Shown: positions 1 to 6,241 of the stretch, piece after piece
Numbering within the stretch: the first letter of the stretch is position 1
Layout of the letters: each line of letters starts with the position of its first letter
DNA from: Lachnospiraceae bacterium
GTDB lineage: Bacteria; Bacillota; Clostridia; Lachnospirales; Lachnospiraceae
Length of the DNA stretch: 11,322 nt
Direction: 5' to 3'
Assembly: GCA_900763175.1 (NCBI GenBank)
Contig: CAAFJI010000179.1
Span: 1-11,322, forward strand
Program-made: the position numbers and the translations under genes
The notes under the pieces: generated by a model
Told to the model about the DNA's origin: nothing
Database searches by the model: none
What the model saw: the letters and a program-made list of their open reading frames with translations, nothing else

Positions 1-858
1 ATCATCATTTTTCCTTCTGATATATCCAAAAAAGATCTTATTCTTTTTAAATTCCAGAGGAATGCCCTCATTTACCGCTTTTTTGTCACCGGAAAGATAG
101 CTTCCGCTGATATTACAAAGCTCTGTTTCTTTCAACATCTTTTCCATAATATAATCACTGTTTGTAATAATCGAAACATCAAGATTTTCCCAGCTGAATA
201 CACTGCGTTTTTCTTTTTCTCCCAATTCCAGGAATTCATCGCGGAAGTTCTGGATAAAACGGAAATTTTTCATCTGCTCCATAGTTACAGACGGCATTTC
301 CCGTTCCTTGACACGTTCATTTTGCTTTCCCGGATAAAAGGTTGCCGTACTCTCCTGCATAACACTGAAAACCAAACGGTTTTTCGCCAGCTCATATTGG
401 AACTCTTTTTTCTGCTGTTCCATCACGTACACAAACCCTATATCTGAAAGATAATCTCGTACACGCTCCATTACCGTCCGCACACCAGCGGTATAGATTT
501 CAAAGTGATAATCTTTTTCATAATTTTTTTTATAGAATTCCACAAACTGGTTGGTAAACCAGGAACTTGGATTTAAGGAAATCCTCAGATATTTTGCCAT
601 ATTTTTATGGCTCATCTCTTCCAGTATGCAGGAATCATTTACAATCCGGCAGGCATAACGGTATGCCTCACGGCCCTTCGTTGTAAGTGCGATTCCCCGG
701 GGCATACGGTCAAATAATACAATTCCCATACTGCTTTCCAGGGCCTTGATCACCTTGCTCACACTGGGCTGTGTTGTATAGAGAAGCTTCGCCGCTTCAC
801 TGATAGAGCCGGTTTCCGCACAAACGATAAAATATTTTAACTGTTTCAGATCTAACAT
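1..858 (-). CDS. LysR-family transcriptional regulator (3'-truncated at window edge)
   Basis: 286 codons are readable from an ATG at 858 down to base 1 with no stop, so the C-terminus lies outside the window. The family is usually 290-320 aa, so only a short piece is missing. Residues about 3-60 form the LysR winged helix-turn-helix (ISEAAKLLYTTQPSVSKVIK, then ALES and LFDR). The rest fits the periplasmic-binding-protein-like effector domain. The start is fixed by a GGAGG ribosome site at about 863-869. The gene is divergent from the amino-acid ABC operon at 1073, the classic layout for a LysR activator controlling its neighbour and itself. By analogy with LysR regulators of sulfur and cystine uptake, the effector may be a sulfur-metabolism intermediate; that is inference only. 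The family call is firm, the ligand unknown. Confidence 0.93.
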   Translation of the reverse strand, partial: MLDLKQLKYFIVCAETGSISEAAKLLYTTQPSVSKVIKALESSMGIVLFDRMPRGIALTTKGREAYRYACRIVNDSCILEEMSHKNMAKYLRISLNPSSWFTNQFVEFYKKNYEKDYHFEIYTAGVRTVMERVRDYLSDIGFVYVMEQQKKEFQYELAKNRLVFSVMQESTATFYPGKQNERVKEREMPSVTMEQMKNFRFIQNFRDEFLELGEKEKRSVFSWENLDVSIITNSDYIMEKMLKETELCNISGSYLSGDKKAVNEGIPLEFKKNKIFFGYIRRKNDD

Positions 859-886
859 AATTTCCTCCGGATATTTCTTTTCCTCT

Positions 887-914
887 ACTTTAACACATCT
901 CCTCATTTAGTCAA
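887..914 (-). promoter_or_regulatory. Candidate promoter of the LysR gene
   Basis: Read on the minus strand, TTGACT (909-914) and TAAAGT (887-892) are separated by 16 bp. This puts transcription start near 880, about 20 nt before the LysR start codon. The hexamers match sigma-A consensus well; no experimental support. Confidence 0.6.
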
Positions 915-960
915 GAAAGAGAAGGTTTTATAGTGTGTACGTTTGATATAGTTCAAGCCT

Positions 961-972
961 ATAGCCAGCTAT
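961..972. promoter_or_regulatory. Candidate LysR-regulator binding site (inverted repeat)
   Basis: ATAGC-CA-GCTAT is a perfect 5-bp inverted repeat between the two divergent promoters. Its centre is about 55 bp upstream of the predicted ABC-operon start and beyond the -35 of the LysR promoter. LysR proteins usually bind dyads near -65 of the activated gene, so the location suits an activation site. The assignment is inferred from position and symmetry. Confidence 0.4.
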
Positions 973-985
973 GTATATTCCATAT

Positions 986-1014
986 TAGACAGGCCGATTC
1001 TTTTATGCTATTAT
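986..1014 (+). promoter_or_regulatory. Promoter of the amino-acid ABC operon
   Basis: TAGACA (986-991) and TATTAT (1009-1014) are separated by 17 bp. An extended -10 TG lies at 1006-1007. Predicted transcription start is near 1021, giving a leader of about 52 nt. An ACCTA/TAGGT inverted repeat (1029-1033 and 1043-1047) sits inside that leader. The -35 is one mismatch from consensus. Confidence 0.65.
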
Positions 1015-1072
1015 CTAAATCACATTAAACCTACCGAAAAACTAGGTGATAAATACGAGGAGGAAATACATT

Positions 1073-1960
1073 ATGAGAAAGAGCATCTTAACCTTAGGAA
1101 TTACAGCAATCTTAACAGGAGTCCTGGCAACTTGCAGCATGGCTTACGCAGCTGATGATGAGCTTTCCCAGATCCAGGAATCCGGAAAACTGAAAGTCGG
1201 TGTGGAAGGTACCTATCCTCCATACACCTATCATGATGATGACGGAGAGCTTACAGGTTTTGACGTAGAAGTGGCAAAAGCGATTGCCGGTAAACTGGGA
1301 GTAGAAGCAGATTTCACAGAATCTGACTGGGATTCTCTTCTTGCAGGAATCGACAGCGGACGTCTTGACACCGTTATCAATGCAGTAAGCATTACGCCAG
1401 AAAGAGAAGAAAAATATGATTTTGCCGGACCATATTTCTACATCACACAGCAGATCGTAGTTTCAAAGGACAACGATGATATCGTAGACATGGCTTCCCT
1501 GGATGGAAAAAAAGTAGCCAACACAGCGACTGCCGCTTATCTTGATATCCTGGAGGATGCAGGAGCCTCCCTTGTACAGATCAGTACGGCTGAGGAAGCA
1601 GTTTCCCTGATCGAATCCGGACGAACCGATTTTACCACCTTTAACTCTGTTGTATTTAACGAATATCTCCAGCAGCATCCAGACGCAAACCTGAAGGTTG
1701 CATTTGTGATCCCGGATGTTGTAGATACCTACGCAGTACCGGTTAAAAAGGGAGAAACTGCTTTATACGATGCCGTTCAGCAGGCCATTGACGAGCTGAA
1801 AGAAGATGGCACCTTAAGCAAGCTTTCTGAGGATTACTTTGGCACAGATTTCACAAAGCCACAGGATGAAACAACAGATGCGGTTTCCGGTGACAGTGCT
1901 GAGGACTCTTCTGATGCCGCTTCTGAAGATACCACAGAGGAAATTACTGCTGCTAACTAA
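1073..1960 (+). CDS. Amino-acid (cystine-type) ABC transporter substrate-binding protein
   Basis: A 295-aa solute-binding protein of family 3 (SBP_bac_3, polar amino-acid uptake type). Residues 1-26 are an N-terminal signal. The binding domain starts at KLKVGVEGTYPPY and includes the GFDVEVAKAIAGKLG, DSLLAGIDSGRLDTVIN and PEREEKYDFAGPYF blocks. The WDSLLAGIDSGR region resembles cystine binders of the TcyA/FliY group. The ATG at 1073 is chosen over an in-frame GTG at 1046 because GAGGAGGAAA lies just before it. Two oddities: the expected lipobox is weak (L18-A19-T20-C21, Thr at -1) while a good signal peptidase I site follows Ala26; and residues 262-295 are an acidic low-complexity tail. It heads the operon with permease, CxxC protein and ATPase. 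Substrate specificity is inferred. Confidence 0.93.
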   Translation: MRKSILTLGITAILTGVLATCSMAYAADDELSQIQESGKLKVGVEGTYPPYTYHDDDGELTGFDVEVAKAIAGKLGVEADFTESDWDSLLAGIDSGRLDTVINAVSITPEREEKYDFAGPYFYITQQIVVSKDNDDIVDMASLDGKKVANTATAAYLDILEDAGASLVQISTAEEAVSLIESGRTDFTTFNSVVFNEYLQQHPDANLKVAFVIPDVVDTYAVPVKKGETALYDAVQQAIDELKEDGTLSKLSEDYFGTDFTKPQDETTDAVSGDSAEDSSDAASEDTTEEITAAN

Positions 1961-1963
1961 GCG

Positions 1964-2054
1964 AAATGAACGAAACGCAGATTGCCGTTCTTGCCAGAGC
2001 GGCAGCTGCCTGCTGTGGTGATATTCTTTTAATAAGCACTGCTGCGTTGCATTT
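1964..2054 (+). other. Structured intercistronic region between binding protein and permease
   Basis: The 123-nt gap after the binding-protein gene is palindromic. AAATG plus AACGCAG (1964-1968, 1974-1980) pair with CTGCGTT plus CATTT (2042-2048, 2050-2054). Inside are TGCCG/CGGCA (1983-1987, 2000-2004) and the 10-bp palindrome GGCAGCTGCC (2001-2010). There is no clear U-tract, so it looks more like an RNA-stabilising or attenuating element than a full terminator. Such structures often keep binding-protein mRNA more abundant than that of the membrane components. Function is inferred. Confidence 0.4.
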
Positions 2055-2083
2055 TTAACAAATTAAGTCAAAAGGAAACCATT

Positions 2084-2767
2084 ATGAGTGATCGATTAGT
2101 ACAGATTCTGATATCTTCTTTTCCCAGAATCCTGATTCCCGGAATTAAAGTTACAATTCCTCTCACCTTACTCTCTTTTATATTCGGCTGTATCCTGGCG
2201 CTGTTTCTGGCGCTGGTGCAGATTGCCAATGTAAAAGGACTGAAACAGTTTGCAAGATTTTATATCTGGGTTTTCCGAGGTACCCCGCTTATCGTACAGC
2301 TGTTTATCATTTTTTATGGTCTGCCCTCTGTGGGAATTATATTAGATGCTTTTCCCTCAGCTGTCATCGCCTTTGCTCTGAACCTTGGTGCATACAATGC
2401 TGAAATTTTCCGCTCTGCCATCCAGGCAATTCCGGCGGGACAGACAGAAGCAGCCTATATGATCGGTCTTAACTATCCTCAGACCATGTTTCGGATTGTA
2501 ATGCCTCAGGCATTCCGGATTGCTTTTCCACCACTGTTTAACTCCCTTATCGGACTTACCAAAGATACTTCCCTTGCATCCAGCATTACCGTTGTGGAGC
2601 TGTTCACTACTGCGCAGCAGATTGCAGCAAGAAACTATGAGCCTTTTGCCTTATATTGCGAGGCAGCTGTCATTTATTTGATCATCTGTACCGTGTTAAC
2701 ATGGATACAAAACTATTTTGAGAAAAAGCTGGTATGGAATACGCCTGCACCAGTGAAAGGAGAATAA
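2084..2767 (+). CDS. Amino-acid ABC transporter permease (HisM/TcyB type)
   Basis: A 227-aa inner-membrane permease of the polar amino-acid transporter family; 220-240 aa is usual. Hydrophobic helices begin near residue 20. The family hallmark FRGTPLIVQLF is at 64-74, GAYNAEIFRSAIQAIPAGQ at 102-120, and the EAA-loop that docks on the ATPase runs on from there (AAYMIGLNYPQTMFRIVMPQ). A single permease gene means the channel is probably a homodimer. The ribosome site is a modest AAAGGAAA. The CxxC gene follows after only 4 nt, showing translational coupling within the operon. No truncation or frameshift is seen. The family is certain; substrate (cystine or another polar amino acid) is inferred from the binding protein. 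Confidence 0.94.
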   Translation: MSDRLVQILISSFPRILIPGIKVTIPLTLLSFIFGCILALFLALVQIANVKGLKQFARFYIWVFRGTPLIVQLFIIFYGLPSVGIILDAFPSAVIAFALNLGAYNAEIFRSAIQAIPAGQTEAAYMIGLNYPQTMFRIVMPQAFRIAFPPLFNSLIGLTKDTSLASSITVVELFTTAQQIAARNYEPFALYCEAAVIYLIICTVLTWIQNYFEKKLVWNTPAPVKGE

Positions 2768-2771
2768 TACA

Positions 2772-3269
2772 ATGTCTTATATTTCAAAAATCGATCTGGG
2801 AACAGCCGGAGAGGCAGAGAAAAAAGTAATTGAGGAGCATCTTGCACAGGGTTATAAGCTTTCCAATGAGAAGCTTACCCTCCTTCACAATATTGAAGCG
2901 TTCAAAGCCATTGAGGAGAGCTCCTACAGCCTTGACCGCGAACTTCAGCGCCTGATTGGAAAAAGAGCCGGTGATTTTTTTGAATATGCCATTTCAGAAG
3001 AGAATGACTGTCTGGTATGCAGTACCTATTTCAGAAAGCTTCTGAAGGATAACGGAATTGATTTCGATACCTTTGAATTTACGGAAAAAGAGGAACTGCT
3101 CATTGCCTTCGGCCGTGCTCTTGCCAGAGATCCGAAGAATATCCCAGATGAAATTTATACCAAGCTAAAAGAAGAGTTTACAGAAGAACAGATCGTTGTC
3201 ATCAGCGCTATGGGAGTACTGATGGTTGCAAATAACTATTTCAACGATATTTTAAAAGTCGAAGCGTAA
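2772..3269 (+). CDS. AhpD/carboxymuconolactone decarboxylase-like CxxC protein
   Basis: A 165-aa soluble, all-helical protein with no signal peptide, carrying a CMD/AhpD-like domain. A CxxC pair (C80-L-V-C83) follows an acidic stretch, and the second half (KEELLIAFGRALARDPKNIP, then FTEEQIVVISAMGVLMVANNYFNDIL) matches CMD-family architecture. AhpD proteins use a Glu, two Cys and a His as a disulfide relay. Here the equivalent positions appear to be D68, C80, C83 and F87, so the His is absent and classic AhpD peroxidase chemistry is doubtful. AAAGGAG at 2757-2763 gives a strong ribosome site, 4 nt after the permease. Embedding in a cystine-type importer suggests a thiol/disulfide role on the imported substrate; this is inference. 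The domain call is fairly sure, the function is not. Confidence 0.75.
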   Translation: MSYISKIDLGTAGEAEKKVIEEHLAQGYKLSNEKLTLLHNIEAFKAIEESSYSLDRELQRLIGKRAGDFFEYAISEENDCLVCSTYFRKLLKDNGIDFDTFEFTEKEELLIAFGRALARDPKNIPDEIYTKLKEEFTEEQIVVISAMGVLMVANNYFNDILKVEA

Positions 3270-3272
3270 ATG

Positions 3273-3488
3273 ATAATATGATACCAGTGTCAAAAGGTCA
3301 AAAAGCCGTTCGTGCTTGCACGATAAGGCGTTTGAACTTTGGACACGCCAAATATGAGAAAGTAGCGATTTACGCAGTAAATCAGCGGATTTCGAATATT
3401 TGGAGGATTGCGGGAGCAGCGTAGCTGCGGAGCAATCCGGGATATCAAATGAGTGGCAAAAGACCTTTTGACACTCATATCATAATAT
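3273..3488. repeat. Multi-hairpin palindromic repeat (MITE-like), 216 bp
   Basis: The ends are 27-bp terminal inverted repeats with three mismatches (3273-3299 and 3462-3488), including a perfect 14-bp core AGTGTCAAAAGGTC. Between them are nested hairpins. Hairpin 1 pairs 3287-3296 with 3337-3346 and contains TCGTGC-TT-GCACGA (3310-3323). Hairpin 2 pairs CCAAATAT with ATATTTGG (3348-3355, 3396-3403) and contains GATTTAC-GCA-GTAAATC (3367-3383). Hairpin 3 pairs GGATTGC with GCAATCC (3405-3411, 3432-3438) and contains GCAGC-GTA-GCTGC (3416-3428). Hairpin 4 spans 3449-3478. It has no transposase or credible gene and fills the gap between the CxxC and ATPase genes. It is either a non-autonomous mobile repeat or a conserved RNA structure. 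Confidence 0.8.
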
Positions 3489-3526
3489 TTTACCTAAATT
3501 TCAATTCTAGAATGTGAGAAAAAAGT

Positions 3527-4273
3527 ATGCTGGAAGTAAAGAACATCCATAAAAAATTCGGACCTAATGAGGTATTAAAAGGTGTAGATTTCAAAGTCGA
3601 AAAGGGATCTGTGATCGCAGTTCTCGGAAACAGCGGCTCAGGGAAAACCACTCTCCTCCGCTGCATCAGCTTTCTGGAGCAGGCGGATAAAGGAGAGATC
3701 ACCTTTGACGATTTCCATAAAGACATCACTGCTGTTACCAAAAAAGAAATCCGGCAGTTACGAATGAAAATGGGTTTTGTTTTCCAGGGATATAATCTTT
3801 TCCGCAATAAAACAGCCCTGGAAAATGTTCTGGAGGGGCTGACCGTTGCCCGTAAAATTTCTGCTGCTGAGGCAAAGAAAAAGGCCATGGAAATGCTGGA
3901 AAAAGTAGGTATGGCAGATCGTTCCAACTTTTATCCAGATCAGCTTTCCGGCGGTCAGCAGCAGCGTGTGGCCATTGCCAGAGCTATTGCCTATAACCCG
4001 GAAGTCGTCCTTTTCGATGAGCCAACCTCAGCCCTTGACCCCCGTCTTACCGGTGAAGTTCTGGATGTTATGAAAAAGCTTGCAAGCGAAGGCACCACCA
4101 TGGTTGTTGTAACACATGAGATGGATTTTGCAAGAAAGGTTGCCAACTGGGTAGTCTACATGGAGGATGGTGTCATCGTAGAAGAAGCTCCTTCCAAGGA
4201 GTTCTTCTCACATCCCAAGAGCGAAAAAACAATGGCATTTTTGCATATGACATCTTCTGATTTTGTAATTTAA
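3527..4273 (+). CDS. Amino-acid ABC transporter ATP-binding protein
   Basis: A 248-aa ABC ATPase of the polar amino-acid uptake family, full length. Visible motifs are Walker A GNSGSGKT (34-41), Q-loop Q87 (FVFQGYNLF), signature LSGGQQQR (140-147), Walker B VVLFDEPTSALDP with D164/E165, and switch His H197 (VVVTHEM). All catalytic residues are present. It powers the permease encoded at 2084. It is separated from the other operon genes by 257 bp that hold the multi-hairpin repeat, so its expression may be partly uncoupled from theirs. The ribosome site is weak (GAGAAAAAA just before the ATG). A candidate terminator follows at 4354-4371. Family assignment is certain; substrate is inferred from the operon. 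Confidence 0.95.
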   Translation: MLEVKNIHKKFGPNEVLKGVDFKVEKGSVIAVLGNSGSGKTTLLRCISFLEQADKGEITFDDFHKDITAVTKKEIRQLRMKMGFVFQGYNLFRNKTALENVLEGLTVARKISAAEAKKKAMEMLEKVGMADRSNFYPDQLSGGQQQRVAIARAIAYNPEVVLFDEPTSALDPRLTGEVLDVMKKLASEGTTMVVVTHEMDFARKVANWVVYMEDGVIVEEAPSKEFFSHPKSEKTMAFLHMTSSDFVI

Positions 4274-4276
4274 ACA

Positions 4277-4344
4277 AGAATCCTGCCTGCAGGATTCTCC
4301 GCCTGCGGCGGGTCGCTTCAGCGACATCTACCTTTCCGCCGCAG
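4277..4344 (+). other. Two hairpins directly after the ABC operon
   Basis: AGAATCCT pairs with AGGATTCT (4277-4284, 4291-4298). Then CTGCGGCGG pairs with CCGCCGCAG (4303-4311, 4336-4344), enclosing GTCGCT-TC-AGCGAC (4312-4325). The arms are perfect and the second is very GC-rich. No U-tract follows directly, so these may protect the mRNA 3' end, help termination, or be a repeat remnant. Confidence 0.5.
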
Positions 4345-4353
4345 TGCAATCCT

Positions 4354-4371
4354 GCCCGGTAGGGCTTTTTT
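4354..4371 (+). terminator. Candidate terminator of the ABC operon
   Basis: GCCC (4354-4357), a GGTA loop, GGGC (4362-4365), then six T (4366-4371). The stem is short but GC-only and directly abuts the U-tract. It lies about 80 nt after the ATPase stop codon. Confidence 0.55.
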
Positions 4372-4414
4372 ATGCAATAGGGGATTCCAACGGAATTTCC
4401 TATTGCATAAAAAA
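4366..4414. repeat. Long perfect palindrome between convergent operons
   Basis: Arms of 16 bp are perfect complements (4366-4381 and 4399-4414), beginning with T6 and ending with A6. Inside, GG faces TT (wobble pairs in RNA), then ATTCC-AAC-GGAAT closes the tip (4384-4396). The result is a stem of about 23 bp with a 3-nt loop. Its outer T6/A6 runs are also the U-tracts of the two convergent terminators. Confidence 0.75.
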
Positions 4415-4455
4415 CAGTTCAGGGCAGCAAAAGAGTTTCTTCTTTTGCTGCCCTG
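4409..4455 (-). terminator. Intrinsic terminator of the methyltransferase operon
   Basis: A 14-bp perfect stem (4420-4433 with 4442-4455) with an 8-nt loop. On the minus strand it is followed by 5 nt and then six T (complement of 4409-4414). It starts 9 nt after the stop codon of the fusion gene. Confidence 0.75.
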
Positions 4456-4463
4456 CTTTGTAT

Positions 4464-6212
4464 TTAAGTCAGGTTAACCTCTGTGATCTTTCTCGCCCCG
4501 ATGGCAAACATTGGGGTTGGATTATAGAATTCGTCTTTTTCTTTGTACACTCTTCTGCTCACGCCAAGATCAATGGAAATCTGTTCCATTCCCGCTTTTC
4601 CAAGCTCTTCTACATCCCATGCCGGGCGGAGGTAGGAGCTGATGGGAAGCTGGCGTTTGATGTCCTCACACTCCTGCATAAGAGAATTTCCCAGCTTGTT
4701 ATGGGCGTGATTTTCCGGCAGATCAGAGGTTTCTGCAAAGTTGGTGCCACCGTAATTTGCATCAAAATTCAGAAGCAGCCCGCCTGGTTTTAACACTCTT
4801 GTCCACTCTTTATAGGCCTGTGCAGCCTCCGGCAGTGTCCAGGTAAGATTTCGGGAAATCACCACATCGAAGCTTCCATCCTGGAAGCTTAAATGCTCTG
4901 CATCCATAATCTGAAATTCACAGTTTGCACCTTCTTCCTGGGCTAAGATTCTGGAATTTGCAATCATGTCAGGAGTCAGGTCCGTGCCTGTCACCTGATA
5001 TCCCTGCTTTGCAAGAAGGATAGTGAAAAAGCCGGTTCCACAGCCTACATCCAGGATACGAAGCTTTCTTTTCGGAGCTTTCTTCTGGCTTTCAGACTCC
5101 TTTTCCATAACGGATTCCGGAAGATATTTTCCTATTTCTTCCAGCCATCTCTTAGCCAGAGGACTGTGCAGCTCTGCTCTTCGCTGCTCCAGGAAGCTGT
5201 CGCTTCGTTTGGTCCAGTAAGCTGCAATTTTCTCTTTTCGGTCATCCTCCTCATAGCTGATGCGGCCGTAGGTTACCATGGGACCGTCCTTAATTACCTG
5301 TAGGGAACCAGTCTGATAAAGAATCACGCCGTCACCATAGGCCACACAGGTTTCCAGGATATTATCCTCATAATCCCTTACATATCCAAGGATTTCTCCC
5401 TCTGTAAATAAGTCTCCAGGCTTCTTCTCCGGATACCAAAGTCCAGTGCAGGAAGCAGACTGATACTGTACCTGAGTAACATTTAACGGATAATATTTTC
5501 GCATACTTCTATGTCCATCATAGATTCCCAGAAAGCGGAGAATGCTGCGCACATCCCGCTTCATAGAACGGACTTCCTCTGTGTCCCAGCTTCCCATCTG
5601 GCCTCTTTCCAGAAGGACTGCCGGTATCCCGCAGGCCGCAGCATAATTGTAACCGCCGCCGGAAGCCACTTCTGATTTTACCATGTAAGGGACATCTACC
5701 TGCTCTGCCATCTGTCTGGATATTTCCACAACCTTTGCAGAAGCTTTCCCTGCATAATAGACATAAGGTGTCAGCCTCTCATAGTCATCTCCGCTATGAA
5801 GGTCGATGTAATAATCTGAAATTTTCTGCAGTTCTTCAACCACTGCATGAGCCAGTTTTTCATACCTGGTACCCTCTTCTTTTCCAGGGAAAACACGGTT
5901 CAGATTCTCACCTGTTTCCCTGCAAAGAGAACCATGACGATGCTCAAACTCTTCTCTTGCAACTGTTTTTATGATGATGACGGTTCCTGCCATTTTTTCA
6001 ATTTTCAAATCTCTTCCAAGTTCTACAGCACTTTGGATTCCCACGTATTCACCACCGTGAATGCCTGCTGTAATAAGTGCTGTTTTTCCTGGTTTTTCTC
6101 CTCGAATGATAGTTGCCGGAAGAGAAAATTCGCCATTGCCGATGTTAACAAACCCATGAACACGCTGTCCTGGAGCTACACTTAGGCCTCCGATAGTTAT
6201 TTTACCATTCAT
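4464..6212 (-). CDS. Fusion: AstE/aspartoacylase-like zinc hydrolase + SAM methyltransferase
   Basis: A 582-aa cytosolic two-domain protein. Residues 1 to about 318 are an M14-type succinylglutamate desuccinylase/aspartoacylase-like hydrolase. Zinc ligands are H52 and E55 (GIHGGE) and H139 (DLHSGD); NLNR is at 103-106 and the likely catalytic Glu is E202 (AVLLERG). A beta-rich tail at about 240-318 is typical of the family. Residues about 325-582 are a class I SAM methyltransferase: motif I LDVGCGTGFF at 387-396, D411 for the ribose, and ISRNLTWTLP after it. This half is a paralogue of the methyltransferase encoded just upstream. The start at 6212 has AAGGTG before it and lies 29 nt after that gene, so both are one operon. 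The hydrolase family removes acyl groups from N-acyl amino acids; the true substrate is unknown. Confidence 0.9.
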   Translation of the reverse strand: MNGKITIGGLSVAPGQRVHGFVNIGNGEFSLPATIIRGEKPGKTALITAGIHGGEYVGIQSAVELGRDLKIEKMAGTVIIIKTVAREEFEHRHGSLCRETGENLNRVFPGKEEGTRYEKLAHAVVEELQKISDYYIDLHSGDDYERLTPYVYYAGKASAKVVEISRQMAEQVDVPYMVKSEVASGGGYNYAAACGIPAVLLERGQMGSWDTEEVRSMKRDVRSILRFLGIYDGHRSMRKYYPLNVTQVQYQSASCTGLWYPEKKPGDLFTEGEILGYVRDYEDNILETCVAYGDGVILYQTGSLQVIKDGPMVTYGRISYEEDDRKEKIAAYWTKRSDSFLEQRRAELHSPLAKRWLEEIGKYLPESVMEKESESQKKAPKRKLRILDVGCGTGFFTILLAKQGYQVTGTDLTPDMIANSRILAQEEGANCEFQIMDAEHLSFQDGSFDVVISRNLTWTLPEAAQAYKEWTRVLKPGGLLLNFDANYGGTNFAETSDLPENHAHNKLGNSLMQECEDIKRQLPISSYLRPAWDVEELGKAGMEQISIDLGVSRRVYKEKDEFYNPTPMFAIGARKITEVNLT

Positions 6213-6241
6213 AATTTATTGCACCTTTTCCATGTTGTTTT

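Noticed and set aside
1046..1072. Upstream GTG start for the binding-protein gene
   Set aside because: The ATG at 1073 has a strong GAGGAGGAAA site directly before it and begins a proper signal peptide; the extra nine residues would place charged residues before it and overlap the ribosome site.
3290..3478. 62-codon minus-strand reading frame within the importer operon
   Set aside because: It lies entirely inside the palindromic repeat and its composition follows from the hairpins; there is no ribosome site or recognisable domain.
3273..3488. Riboswitch or CRISPR array in the gap before the ATPase gene
   Set aside because: There are no regularly spaced identical repeats and no recognisable riboswitch core; terminal inverted repeats fit a palindromic element better.
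4344..4793. 149-codon plus-strand reading frame
   Set aside because: It overlaps the terminator hairpins and runs antisense to the well-supported methyltransferase half of the fusion; no ribosome site and no family resemblance.
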